NCBI GenBank assembly: GCA_045651165.1
Contig: JAZRRX010000039.1
Location: 124,001 to 188,000 of the forward strand
Length of the DNA stretch: 64,000 bases
Direction: 5' to 3'
DNA from: RGIG4608 sp045651165
GTDB taxonomy: Bacteria > Bacillota > Clostridia > Oscillospirales > CAG-272
Part shown: positions 24,682 to 33,949 of the stretch, one piece after another
Position numbering within the stretch: the stretch's first letter is position 1
Layout: every line of letters begins with the position of its first letter
Made by a program: the position numbers and the translations under genes
The notes under the pieces: generated by a model
Told to the model about the DNA's origin: nothing
Seen by the model: the letters and a program-made list of their open reading frames with translations, nothing else
Databases searched by the model: none

Positions 24682-25723
24682 TATTGTTAACCTCCACAAT
24701 ATGATTTAGAATTGATTCTCCAATGATTTCGCCTAAACGCACAGGAACTGCGTTTCCGATATGTCTTGCAATATCACTAAAAACAAAATTAGTTTCCGGA
24801 TTAATGAAATTATAATCTGCAGGAAAAGTCTGCAATAATGCTCCTTCTCTCAAAGACAGAGCTCGATCTTGCTCCGGGTGTCCATATCTGCCCGTGCCAT
24901 AATTATAAAACTGTGTTGTTATAGTTGGGCCAATCTGTTCCCAAGTCATTCTACCATAAACAGAGCAATATGTTTTGCCGCTCTCCTTCTTATGGCATTC
25001 GCAGCGTAAATCCTCTGGCCAATCTCGCCAAGATCCTCCTGGCCTAGAGTGCTGAATTCTTTTTAGATTTAGTGCGTTCAACCCAGCGGCTCTATGCATA
25101 GGATCATTTGGATCTGTTTCTCCTGCAGCTATTTGAGGTAGATTTTCAATAAAATCTCTTACATGAATATCTGCGCTATCGTGCGTAGGTTCAATGATTC
25201 TTATCTCACCCAACAACGATCCAACCAAAACGAAACGACGTCGTGTTTGTGGAATTCCGTAATCAGGACAATAAATAACTTTTGCATCAATTTGATATCC
25301 TAAACGTTCTAAAATAGCAAGAAATTCTTGATATACACCTGTTTCTTTTATTTGAGGTACATTTTCCATCGCAATTACAGATGGATTTGTCTCTTCAATC
25401 AATCTTCCAAATTCTAACAACAAATCATACTTGTCGTCCTGTTCATTTGCATCTCTTAGTTTAAATCTCATCTGTGAGAACGGTTGGCAAGGAGCGCATC
25501 CAACTAATATTCTAGTTGCATTTTCGTCATATAGTGCGGCTATTTCCTCACCTGTAACTTCACGAATATTTTTCAAATGATAATCCACATTATTATTGTG
25601 TTCGTAAGTGAATTGGCATGTTGCATCAATGTCAAATCCTGCTATCACATTGAGGCCTGCATCAAGTAAACCACGTGTCAATCCTCCAACGCCACAAAAT
25701 AAATCCACAACTTGTATTGGCAT
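24668..25723 (-). CDS. C5-cytosine DNA methyltransferase (fourth in operon)
   Basis: A 351-residue Dcm-type enzyme that methylates cytosine C5 in a specific DNA sequence. Motif I is DLFCGVGGL, motif IV APCQPFS with nucleophile C79, motif VI MENV (E120), motif VIII QTRRR, and motifs IX and X RHIGNAVPVRLGE. The target-recognition region is about 210-280. It is intact. It starts 1 nt after the TipAS gene and overlaps DUF262, so it forms a module with DUF262 and HEPN at the far end of the operon. Confidence 0.93.
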   Translation of the reverse strand: MPIQVVDLFCGVGGLTRGLLDAGLNVIAGFDIDATCQFTYEHNNNVDYHLKNIREVTGEEIAALYDENATRILVGCAPCQPFSQMRFKLRDANEQDDKYDLLLEFGRLIEETNPSVIAMENVPQIKETGVYQEFLAILERLGYQIDAKVIYCPDYGIPQTRRRFVLVGSLLGEIRIIEPTHDSADIHVRDFIENLPQIAAGETDPNDPMHRAAGLNALNLKRIQHSRPGGSWRDWPEDLRCECHKKESGKTYCSVYGRMTWEQIGPTITTQFYNYGTGRYGHPEQDRALSLREGALLQTFPADYNFINPETNFVFSDIARHIGNAVPVRLGEIIGESILNHIVEVNNNAEN

Positions 25724-25724
25724 C

Positions 25725-26117
25725 TTATTTCCCTCTTAATAATATTATTGTTTGATAAAATACAGTTATTGCCTCCGAGGCAAACTCTGCAGTTCCCGCG
25801 CCATACTTGTCGATGTTTTTCTTGAATCGCTCATCAGCTACGTACATCTTTCCAAGCCCTACGAGAATCTCATCTGTGCAAGTGTAGTAGTTCTCCGTGA
25901 TATGTGACTGAAGCATGGCAACAAGTGCCTGCGCTTCATCAGAATCGGCACTCACTCCACTATCCTTGCACACAGCAAACTCGGCAAATATGGCCATCAA
26001 ATCCTCATTTGCCTCAGCCCACTTCTCTTTTGTGTAATTCTTTGTCTTTTGCTCGTACTCACGGTAGGGTGAGGTGTTGCCATAGCGCTCACGAGCTTCC
26101 GTCTCGTAGTTTTTCAT
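25725..26117 (-). CDS. stand-alone TipAS-domain protein
   Basis: A 130-residue protein matching the TipAS ligand-binding domain, the C-terminal half of MerR regulators such as TipA. RERYGNTSPYREYEQKTKNYTKEKW opens it and YVADERFKKNIDKYG lies near the end. No MerR DNA-binding domain precedes it. I chose the ATG at 26117, which leaves a 7-nt gap after the membrane protein gene; a longer in-frame reading would overlap that gene and begins with unrelated residues. It is less AT-rich than its neighbours. It may be a captured ligand sensor or a decayed regulator. Confidence 0.7.
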   Translation of the reverse strand: MKNYETEARERYGNTSPYREYEQKTKNYTKEKWAEANEDLMAIFAEFAVCKDSGVSADSDEAQALVAMLQSHITENYYTCTDEILVGLGKMYVADERFKKNIDKYGAGTAEFASEAITVFYQTIILLRGK

Positions 26118-26124
26118 ATCTTTC

Positions 26125-26808
26125 TTATTTAGATCTATCTTTAGTAACAAAAACAAACATAACATCAATTACACTTTGAAGATCATCTATAAATATCTCA
26201 ATATTGTTACGTTTTCTACTACTCATTAATCCGTAAACACTACGTATTATCCAAATAATAGCATATATCAAAAACACAATGGCAATCAACCCCAAAACAT
26301 ATCCAATAATATCTTCAATGTTAGTCTGACTTGAAATAAACGTAGTAATTATAGCAAGCATTAATGGAATAATCAAAGTTTGCATCCATTTGTCAATTTT
26401 ATCACTTTGCTGCCTTTTGAGTGCATCTTGCTTTTCCAAATCGTGCGCTAGGCGTGATTTGATTAATTCTATATCTTCTTGTGTAGTTATAGAGTATTCG
26501 GACAACCAATTGTATAAATCGTGAGCCGATGTTCTAAAATCATCATAATGTTCGCGACTATACTTAATTTTCCACTTCTCTTGAACCCAATAAAGTATAA
26601 AAGCAACAGTTGCTTCTATAAAAGTAAGTATATAAAACCACTCGTTAATACCAATAGCAAAAATATTAATAATACTTGCTACAAAGCATAAAACAGCCAA
26701 TATTAGTAGCACAATAATATACCACGGTATTTTCTTGATAGCATTAGTAAATGATCCACTATGGTCTTTTTGATATTTCAAATAACTATTTAGCAAATGA
26801 TACTCCAC
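26125..26808 (-). CDS. four-helix membrane protein, SLATT-like
   Basis: A 227-residue protein with two pairs of membrane helices (about 28-50 and 56-75, then 145-162 and 168-190). A charged cytoplasmic helical region separates them (EKWKIKYSREHYDDFRTSAHDLYNW...KQQSDKIDKWMQ). The arrangement resembles SLATT-type membrane effectors, which in other defence systems are thought to damage the membrane on activation. The resemblance is of layout only. The start is a GTG after AAAGGAG. Its place between methyltransferase genes in a defence operon supports an effector role. Confidence 0.5.
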   Translation of the reverse strand: MEYHLLNSYLKYQKDHSGSFTNAIKKIPWYIIVLLILAVLCFVASIINIFAIGINEWFYILTFIEATVAFILYWVQEKWKIKYSREHYDDFRTSAHDLYNWLSEYSITTQEDIELIKSRLAHDLEKQDALKRQQSDKIDKWMQTLIIPLMLAIITTFISSQTNIEDIIGYVLGLIAIVFLIYAIIWIIRSVYGLMSSRKRNNIEIFIDDLQSVIDVMFVFVTKDRSK

Positions 26809-26844
26809 TATGAATCTCCTTTTTGTTATGTTATTAAGAAACCA

Positions 26845-27783
26845 TTATACGATAGTTTCCTTTATTTTTTCAGCAATCCTTCTAATTACAGGCACAACAA
26901 CACTATTCCCACATTGCTTGTATGCACTTGCCATAGGTATCTTAGGGAAACGATATTCTTTAGGAAAACCTTGTAAGGCCAAGCACTCATATGGCGTAAT
27001 TTTTCTGATACCGCAATCATCTCTAATTATTGGAACCCTATCAGGAAAAGTTCCCATATTGGCAGTCAGTGTTGGGCATACGTAATGCGCCTTTCTTGAT
27101 ACGCCCGAATCGTAAATCTTATATAGCGCATCTTTATTGTCAATAATTCTTTGCAAATCCTCATAATAAACACTACTATCTGTGTAATAATAGCTCTTAT
27201 CGTGTTTGGCGTTTCTTACCAATATGTCATTCAACTTGGTTGTTAACTTAATCTTTTCAGGAAACTCAAATCTATCACACTGGTCGTTTTCAAGAAATGC
27301 CACAATGTAGATGCGTGTACGATGCTGAGGTATATTACTATACTCTATCGCATCCATGACTCTATATTTGAACGTATAACCATAAGGAACAAGTGCATTA
27401 TATATGGTTAAGAATGTCTTTCCATCGTCATGTTCTAATAGATTTGCAACATTTTCAAGGAAGATGACCGGCGGACGCTTGTCCTTAACAATTCGCGCAA
27501 TCTCAAAGAACAAGTTTCCGCGCGGATCATCGAATCCTTTTTGCTTGCCTGCTATAGAGAACGGTTGGCATGGAAAGCCGGCAACAAGCACGTCAAAATC
27601 GGGGATATCCTCACTTTTGACACTTCTAATATCGCGTTCAACTAAGTGCTCTCCGCCGAAATTATGACGATATGTTCTTGCGGCATCACGATCAAATTCG
27701 TTTGCCCAAACAATTTCAAATCCTGCTTGCTGGAAGGCTAAATCTATTCCCCCAATGCCGCTAAATAGGCTACATACTCTCAT
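26845..27783 (-). CDS. C5-cytosine DNA methyltransferase (third in operon)
   Basis: A 312-residue Dcm-type enzyme. Motif I is SLFSGIGGIDLA, motif IV GFPCQPFS with nucleophile C72, motif VI LENV, motif VIII QHRTRIYIV, and motif X YKQCGNSVVVPV. Its start overlaps the LlaJI-nuclease stop by 4 nt (ATGA), so it belongs to the same translational chain. A classical LlaJI system has two methyltransferases; this is a third right after the nuclease. It may recognise a separate site, or protect one strand of an asymmetric site. Confidence 0.93.
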   Translation of the reverse strand: MRVCSLFSGIGGIDLAFQQAGFEIVWANEFDRDAARTYRHNFGGEHLVERDIRSVKSEDIPDFDVLVAGFPCQPFSIAGKQKGFDDPRGNLFFEIARIVKDKRPPVIFLENVANLLEHDDGKTFLTIYNALVPYGYTFKYRVMDAIEYSNIPQHRTRIYIVAFLENDQCDRFEFPEKIKLTTKLNDILVRNAKHDKSYYYTDSSVYYEDLQRIIDNKDALYKIYDSGVSRKAHYVCPTLTANMGTFPDRVPIIRDDCGIRKITPYECLALQGFPKEYRFPKIPMASAYKQCGNSVVVPVIRRIAEKIKETIV

Positions 27784-29051
27784 TTCTCTACAGCTTTTCC
27801 TATATCTTCAATAAGTTTCGTAATATCCTCAGTGCAATTTCCTTGCGACCAAACAGAAATCAAGTGTTTAGTATCAATTAAAAATGCACATATACGTGTA
27901 TGAGATAACGCATCGTTTCTCCAATTAGCTTCTGAATATCCGATATATTCAAGGTCGGAATCATATCCAAATGGATTATTTGCTCTATTATAAGGCATTA
28001 CAAATGCATTGTACACATATGTTATATTCTCTTTCTTTTGCAAATTACAAATTATATTATCACCATACGTAATTTGCTTTTGAATAGAGGTTGTTGTCGG
28101 CAAATCGCTTTCATTACCCGTTGTTCCGAAACGATAAAACTTAGCATCAAGAACATATGCTACCTTCTCATCTGTGCTAGAATCGCTAGAAATCGGCTCT
28201 AACCTAATGGTGTCAGGTCTCAAAGAAGAAGCATCTTTAGGAGCGTATGCGTTTTTCTTCAAGTACCATTTGGCATTAGGATTATACTTAGTTATGTCTG
28301 TAACATTACTGAAAACATAATCCACCATACGCTCGTATACATAATGATACTTATCCACACCATACACAATCTCTCTCGTTCTATCAGAGTCATCAACGCC
28401 TGTAAGAACTCGCAACATGTGATTTAAACGAATCTTTTTTACATCATCAAAGGTACGCGTGAGTTCTGTTTTAATAGCTCGGATATACTTTTTCAGTACA
28501 GAGTCCACAGTTCTTGCAACAAAGACACTCTTTTCGTTTAATCCGAACAACCACCCGATTTTACGAACAGAATCGAACACACACCACTTATGTGCTTCGG
28601 TTATAATGTCGTCGCAATCGTTGCGCACTTCAACAATAACGTTATTATAAATAATATTACCATTAGAGATGATCGGCTGCGTTTCTAATGTCTTTTTCCA
28701 ATTTACCTTTCCCTTACCGTTGGTACGGTAGATTTTTTCACTATTTCGATAGTATCCATTAGAAAGATAATCTCTAATAATCCACAGATATGACCTTATG
28801 GCGAACTGATCGTTTTGAGCAACACCATTGTCGTTGTTGAAGCTGATATTAGCTTTACTTTTGGCCAACGAAATTGTTCGGATGATATTTACTACATCAT
28901 GTCTAAAAGCCTTTTTATCTTCTTGTTTTGCTAAATGATATGATTCAGGGTAATGAAAATGAATTTCTCCGTTTCTTATGCGAAGACCGACAAAAGAGTT
29001 TTGTTCTTCATTGGTAACCGAATGAAGAATTATCTTCTTATCATCATTCAT
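27780..29051 (-). CDS. LlaJI-type restriction endonuclease subunit
   Basis: A 423-residue protein. The nuclease core is of the PD-(D/E)XK type, read from RPDTI (D280) and LDAKFY (D302-x-K304), followed by a conserved ITYGDNI helix. Overall it matches the LlaJI restriction family, in which this subunit works with a McrB-like NTPase to cut unmethylated DNA. The ATG at 29051 overlaps the AAA gene by 8 nt and has GAGGG 5 nt upstream. It is paired with the AAA protein (motor) and flanked by cytosine methyltransferases. Confidence 0.75.
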   Translation of the reverse strand: MNDDKKIILHSVTNEEQNSFVGLRIRNGEIHFHYPESYHLAKQEDKKAFRHDVVNIIRTISLAKSKANISFNNDNGVAQNDQFAIRSYLWIIRDYLSNGYYRNSEKIYRTNGKGKVNWKKTLETQPIISNGNIIYNNVIVEVRNDCDDIITEAHKWCVFDSVRKIGWLFGLNEKSVFVARTVDSVLKKYIRAIKTELTRTFDDVKKIRLNHMLRVLTGVDDSDRTREIVYGVDKYHYVYERMVDYVFSNVTDITKYNPNAKWYLKKNAYAPKDASSLRPDTIRLEPISSDSSTDEKVAYVLDAKFYRFGTTGNESDLPTTTSIQKQITYGDNIICNLQKKENITYVYNAFVMPYNRANNPFGYDSDLEYIGYSEANWRNDALSHTRICAFLIDTKHLISVWSQGNCTEDITKLIEDIGKAVEK

Positions 29052-31650
29052 TGTTTCCCTCTTCTTCTGCACTTACGGCAGCTCTAGCCTCAAATATACC
29101 TGTTTTGAAAACGCCTACTCCACCTGTTTTATATGCGTCAATAAGGTTTTCTAAAGTGTCATACGGATTGAAGAAGATACCGTGATCAAGCTTAGCTACA
29201 TCGCTCCACAGGTAGTCAAATACCTTATATGCAAACTTTTCAGCGTCATTACTTGCCAAAAGATTTTCTTTTACAAAGAACGCTCCAATCTGCTTATCCT
29301 CATTGACCTGAAGATCTTCCAAATGCCTTGCAATACATTTATTGATACTTGTAACAAACTCTTCCCAAGTGTACTGTATCATTCCCGGAACAGGCATAGC
29401 TTTAAATTTGCAATTTTTAAAGGAATTCTTAATCTTTTCCTTATCCCAACGACGAACAAATGCGGTATCTAACGTATAGACATTTTGGTCACTTGTGTTC
29501 ATAGTTGCAAAGATATCCATATTACCAGGAATTTTAATTTCGCTGAAAGTATAACGCTTCTTTTCCCCATCAACTATAAACTCATAAGCATTGAGATAAT
29601 CTATCATGCTGACATTGACAATCCCATATTCACTGATGCTGTTTTCATCTCTATCCAAAAGTTGGAATATGTCTCCGAAAATGGCAGGAGCATTTCCTCT
29701 GTTGATTTCTTCAATAACAAGAGCAACCTTTTTACTAGGATTACTGATTGCCTGAATCAATGCAAGAGTGAACGGACCGGGGTTGAATATGTACTCAACA
29801 GTATCTTTCTCTCCGTTTCTTCCTTTAACCACCTTAGGAAGAATCTGACCAACAAAATCAGTATTAGAATAATCCTGATAGAAAGTGGTTCGAATTACTC
29901 TTTCATTACTATATGGGTCAACGTATTCCTTGGTAACTTTATCCTTACCTAAAATATCGTGCTCAATGTGATACGATTTTCCACAACCAGGTGTACCAAA
30001 GAATATCTTGTTGATTCCTGATCCAACGGTAGTCTTATAGTCAAAATCAGTTGCCGGAATTACCTGTTCGGGCTCATGGAAATGAATACCATACTCATTA
30101 TCTCTTACAGACTTATAGATGCTAATTCCCTTATTAACTTCTACATGATAAGAATTTTGTAATCTAGAAGCTTTAACTATTTGAGTTGCGGTATATCCTT
30201 TACTAATGATTATCGCGGCATACTTGAAGCCAAACATATGAATAGCAGTTGTCTTGTTATCTGCAGCATCATACATATCAGAAAGGATTTCTGCCAACTC
30301 TTCAACGGTATAATCTTTTCCGATATCATCCGCCTCAAGTTCTATATCTTCTTCAATTAACAAAGATTCATCTTTGACGTATGTGCCATTCAATAAATCG
30401 TTAACTGCCGATTTATAATCGTTGAGTCTGAAAACAGACATAGCAGCACCCAAAGAGTTTTGGAAGACTTCCGACAAATCGCTCTTGCGAATATCCTTTT
30501 TAAGCCACTCAACATCTCTAACGTTAACGTAATCCGGATCTTGGTTTGCGTTTTGTGCATTATCAAAGTAATAATCTGAAGCTATGCGACCAATATGACA
30601 AGTGTCACCATTAGAGAATACAACGTAGTCGCCAATTTGCATTTCCTTAACAAAACGCCAAATCTGACCCAAATCCTGAGCCTTTTTTCTTACTTTTTCG
30701 TTAGGATAGGCAGATTCATATCTTGAATCAAGATCTTCCCTCGTGGTAATGTCGGATATGTCCCCTATCTTAGACCAACCAATACAGATGTGAGGCTTAG
30801 TATCAGATAAAGCATCATTCTGAAGTTTGATATGCATACCGTAAAGATCATGAACAAAAACATCATCGCACAACGAATTATTGGAATCACCAGTCGAATT
30901 TTCAATATCCATATAATTCTCATATGAAGATCTATTAGTCACATAATTTTGATTAGGATCTGGTGACCAAAAACGAGTGTATGTCAATATATCAAACAAT
31001 ACCGCTTTATTATCTGTGGTCAGATTATCATGCTCTATGTATAGCTCTTGACGTTCATTTTCAGATATACATCCCGAATACAAAAGGAGCTTTACCATTT
31101 CACGAATTTGACGGTCTTCATGTTTCCAAATTCTTTTATCAGGATCTATCTCTACTGTTGTAGGTAGGGTTCCTGTTTTTCTGTATTCTATAATCTGCTG
31201 TGCCAACTCTACGATATTAGGAGTTTTACTTTTTGCAACTACACTGTTATAGAAAAAGAAATGCAGTATTTCATCACGTGTCAAATGAGCAGCACCCGGG
31301 TATAACATATGCATGTTGTAAAGAACTTGTAAAACTAATCTCATGGGTGCAATGGTAATACCATCATTAAATGCATCCAACATAGACTCTTGGGTGCGTG
31401 GATTGGGAAATTGGAATTTTTTAATAAAATTCAACACAACTTTTCTTACATTCCCATTCTGACACTCCTTGGCACAATTGCTTGTTGATGTTAGATTGAA
31501 ATAGAAGCCAAGCGTCTTCATATTGTTATTTTCACTTTTATCTTCACTGGCAGATGGAACTGTATCTGTAACAAAGCATGTGCCAGCTTTTGTTAAGGCA
31601 GACTGCAAGCTAGATATTCTCAAATCATTCGTAAATAAATAGTGATACAT
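29044..31650 (-). CDS. McrB-like AAA+ NTPase with EVE/PUA-like domain
   Basis: An 868-residue protein. Residues 1-270 are an unrecognised helical region. Residues about 286-385 (HICIGWSKIGDI ... WRFVKEMQIGDYVVF) look like an EVE/PUA-type modified-base reader. The C-terminal AAA domain has Walker A GTPGCGKS (552-559), Walker B LVIEEINRGN (645-653) and the McrB signature MNTSDQN (717-723), followed by a sensor-type FVRRW. It is the likely motor of the LlaJI-type nuclease encoded next. It starts 1 nt after a methyltransferase gene. Confidence 0.85.
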   Translation of the reverse strand: MYHYLFTNDLRISSLQSALTKAGTCFVTDTVPSASEDKSENNNMKTLGFYFNLTSTSNCAKECQNGNVRKVVLNFIKKFQFPNPRTQESMLDAFNDGITIAPMRLVLQVLYNMHMLYPGAAHLTRDEILHFFFYNSVVAKSKTPNIVELAQQIIEYRKTGTLPTTVEIDPDKRIWKHEDRQIREMVKLLLYSGCISENERQELYIEHDNLTTDNKAVLFDILTYTRFWSPDPNQNYVTNRSSYENYMDIENSTGDSNNSLCDDVFVHDLYGMHIKLQNDALSDTKPHICIGWSKIGDISDITTREDLDSRYESAYPNEKVRKKAQDLGQIWRFVKEMQIGDYVVFSNGDTCHIGRIASDYYFDNAQNANQDPDYVNVRDVEWLKKDIRKSDLSEVFQNSLGAAMSVFRLNDYKSAVNDLLNGTYVKDESLLIEEDIELEADDIGKDYTVEELAEILSDMYDAADNKTTAIHMFGFKYAAIIISKGYTATQIVKASRLQNSYHVEVNKGISIYKSVRDNEYGIHFHEPEQVIPATDFDYKTTVGSGINKIFFGTPGCGKSYHIEHDILGKDKVTKEYVDPYSNERVIRTTFYQDYSNTDFVGQILPKVVKGRNGEKDTVEYIFNPGPFTLALIQAISNPSKKVALVIEEINRGNAPAIFGDIFQLLDRDENSISEYGIVNVSMIDYLNAYEFIVDGEKKRYTFSEIKIPGNMDIFATMNTSDQNVYTLDTAFVRRWDKEKIKNSFKNCKFKAMPVPGMIQYTWEEFVTSINKCIARHLEDLQVNEDKQIGAFFVKENLLASNDAEKFAYKVFDYLWSDVAKLDHGIFFNPYDTLENLIDAYKTGGVGVFKTGIFEARAAVSAEEEGNNE

Positions 31651-31651
31651 A

Positions 31652-32866
31652 TTATAACTCTCCTATCAACTCAAAAATTGCATTGGCGATTGCTTTTGCC
31701 AACATTGGAGGAACTGCATTTCCAATCATCTGATATGCTCCTCCTCTGCTAGCAACAAATTCAAAATCGTCTGGGAAGGATTGTAATCGTGCGGCCTCTC
31801 GCACAGTTATTGTACGTTGCTGCTTTGGATCATAATGAATAAAGCGATTACCATCTTTATATAAATGTGCGATTATTGTTGTGCTAGGTTCATCCGGGGC
31901 AAGAACATGATATCTATGAATAGGCGACTTAGAACCAATTTTCTGTTCATAAAGCTCACTAATTTTTTTGCTATCATATTCGAATTTGCCAGAAGAAACA
32001 TCTTCAGCCAATAACCTAAATGTATCCATATCACGCAAGTTGCTATAACGGGGAGTATGCCATGAAACATTTGATATGGGAGTAGAGTGAGAGACTCTCT
32101 TGCTATGATGTTCCAAATCAAAATATGGTTCACATGGTGGTAAATCACCGATAGCCTCTTGTACTGTAACCTTTTTTTGACCTTTATATTTCGGCAACAA
32201 CTCAGTATAAAATTTATTCAGCAACGATTGAATATCTGTGTTCAAATCCTTTCTGACACCAACAATTACTACTCGATTGCGGTTTTGTGGTACATTATAA
32301 TCACTCGCATTTACCACAGCTCGATGCAAATCATCTATAATCTCATAGCCAATTCCATCAAATCCGCTCTTGATAAGATCTGTTATTGGAGTTCCATTAG
32401 GAGTTGCGCTTAAGATCCCCGGTACGTTTTCGAAAACAAACAGTAAGGGGCGATAACGATTTACCACGCTTAAATAATGTTCAAATAAGTAATTGCGATA
32501 ATCGTTTTTCATGCCATTTTCGTCTCTAACTCGTCCAGCAATCGAATACGCCTGGCATGGTGGTCCTCCAATGATAATATCAATACCACCCACCGCATTA
32601 ACATAATGATCTAATCCTTTATTAGAGCCATACTCACAGTCATTCCAGCCGCCAAATAACTCTGCTTCACGCTGTATGTCAAAACGCATTACACTTTCAT
32701 TAGCATGGGAAATATTCCAATGTGTCAGTAATCTGTGTCTCAATGTATCTATTTGAGGTCCTAACCACTCAACTGCCGCAACCTCGCTATAATGACCAGT
32801 TTGCAAAAAACCCTCTGTCAAACCGCCACATCCAGCGAAAAGGTCTATCATTTTAATCTTTGACAT
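31652..32866 (-). CDS. C5-cytosine DNA methyltransferase (second in operon)
   Basis: A 404-residue Dcm-type enzyme. Motif I is DLFAGCGGLTEGF, motif IV GGPPCQAYS with nucleophile C104, motif VI FENVPG, motif VIII QNRNRVVIVG, and motifs IX and X RLQSFPDDF and YQMIGNAVPP. The segment between motifs I and IV is longer than in the neighbouring copy. Together with the preceding gene it forms the M1/M2 pair expected of a LlaJI-type system, where two enzymes methylate the two strands of an asymmetric site. Gaps to both neighbours are 1 nt. Confidence 0.93.
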   Translation of the reverse strand: MSKIKMIDLFAGCGGLTEGFLQTGHYSEVAAVEWLGPQIDTLRHRLLTHWNISHANESVMRFDIQREAELFGGWNDCEYGSNKGLDHYVNAVGGIDIIIGGPPCQAYSIAGRVRDENGMKNDYRNYLFEHYLSVVNRYRPLLFVFENVPGILSATPNGTPITDLIKSGFDGIGYEIIDDLHRAVVNASDYNVPQNRNRVVIVGVRKDLNTDIQSLLNKFYTELLPKYKGQKKVTVQEAIGDLPPCEPYFDLEHHSKRVSHSTPISNVSWHTPRYSNLRDMDTFRLLAEDVSSGKFEYDSKKISELYEQKIGSKSPIHRYHVLAPDEPSTTIIAHLYKDGNRFIHYDPKQQRTITVREAARLQSFPDDFEFVASRGGAYQMIGNAVPPMLAKAIANAIFELIGEL

Positions 32867-32867
32867 T

Positions 32868-33938
32868 TTATTCTTTCTCCAGATAAGGAATTAATTGTTG
32901 TGCAACTACATAACCCAACATAGGAGGTACCGCATTGCCAACTTGACAATATTGCTCAGCCTTGCTACCATAAAATATAAAATCGTCAGGGAAACTTTGC
33001 AATCTAGCACTCTCTCGAACCGTAGGAATTCTATTCCATTTGTAATGAAAATGAGAACGATGACCAGTGTTTATTGTAAGAGACGGCTTTTTACTATGAT
33101 ATCTAGTTAGTGCTTCGTGATACTTAAATCTTGCACTCAATTCAGGAGGTAACGCTTTGTAATTTTTGCCTTCCGGAATAAGCTTGAGTAACGCAACAGT
33201 CTTTTCCTCATGAATGCTTCCAATATGATTATATATTTTTTTGGAATTACATCTCATTTTCTCTTGGTATGAACTTAACGGAGGACATTCATAGTCTTGA
33301 ACTTCTTCTCCATATATTCCCTCTAGTGCCGGTAAATCTCCAATGGCTTGCTCGCATGTTATATATTCTTCAGGTGCAAAGCGAGGACTAGGAAATTCAA
33401 AATTGATTTTCGAATCTAACAATCCGACAAAAAATACTCGTTTACGAATTTGTGGAACGCCATAATCGGGGGCATATAAAATCTTGGCATTCATTCGATA
33501 ACCCAGAGCTGAGAAATCTTCTATAATTCGTTTGGCACCAATACCATCGTTAGTTTGAATCATTCCAGGAACATTTTCCAAAACCACGGCTTTAGGTTGA
33601 AGAATTTGTGCCAATTTTACCATCGCTAAATAAAGCGAATTACGTTTATCGTTCATATCACGTGGTCCTGCGATAGAAAAACCTTGACAGGGGGGGCCAC
33701 CCACAAGAACATCAAGATCAATATTTCTCTCGCGTAAGTAATCCACAATTACATTGATATTATCATGATTAAATAAATCTAATTTCATCGCTTCGGCCGA
33801 ACCGTGATTTGCTTTAAATGTACGCAAAGCTGCATCATCAAAATCAACGCCTAAAACCACATCATATCCGGCATCCAAAAAGCCTCGCGACAAACCGCCC
33901 GCGCCAGAAAACAAATCTACAACTTTTAATTTGCTCAT
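32868..33938 (-). CDS. C5-cytosine DNA methyltransferase (first in operon)
   Basis: A 356-residue Dcm-type enzyme. Motif I is DLFSGAGGLSRGF, motif IV GGPPCQGFS with nucleophile C84, motif VI LENVPGM, motif VIII QIRKRVFFVG, and motif X YCQVGNAVPPMLG. The recognition region is about 195-290. It is the first enzyme gene after the HTH regulator, 11 nt downstream of it, an arrangement that lets host DNA be methylated before nuclease appears. It shares motif style with the second copy but differs throughout the recognition region. Confidence 0.93.
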   Translation of the reverse strand: MSKLKVVDLFSGAGGLSRGFLDAGYDVVLGVDFDDAALRTFKANHGSAEAMKLDLFNHDNINVIVDYLRERNIDLDVLVGGPPCQGFSIAGPRDMNDKRNSLYLAMVKLAQILQPKAVVLENVPGMIQTNDGIGAKRIIEDFSALGYRMNAKILYAPDYGVPQIRKRVFFVGLLDSKINFEFPSPRFAPEEYITCEQAIGDLPALEGIYGEEVQDYECPPLSSYQEKMRCNSKKIYNHIGSIHEEKTVALLKLIPEGKNYKALPPELSARFKYHEALTRYHSKKPSLTINTGHRSHFHYKWNRIPTVRESARLQSFPDDFIFYGSKAEQYCQVGNAVPPMLGYVVAQQLIPYLEKE

Positions 33939-33949
33939 ATCAATCCACC

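Noticed and set aside
24668..33938. Insertion sequences or Vsr endonuclease among the methyltransferase genes
   Set aside because: I looked for DDE transposase motifs and for a Vsr-type repair nuclease and saw neither; all gaps are too short for another gene.
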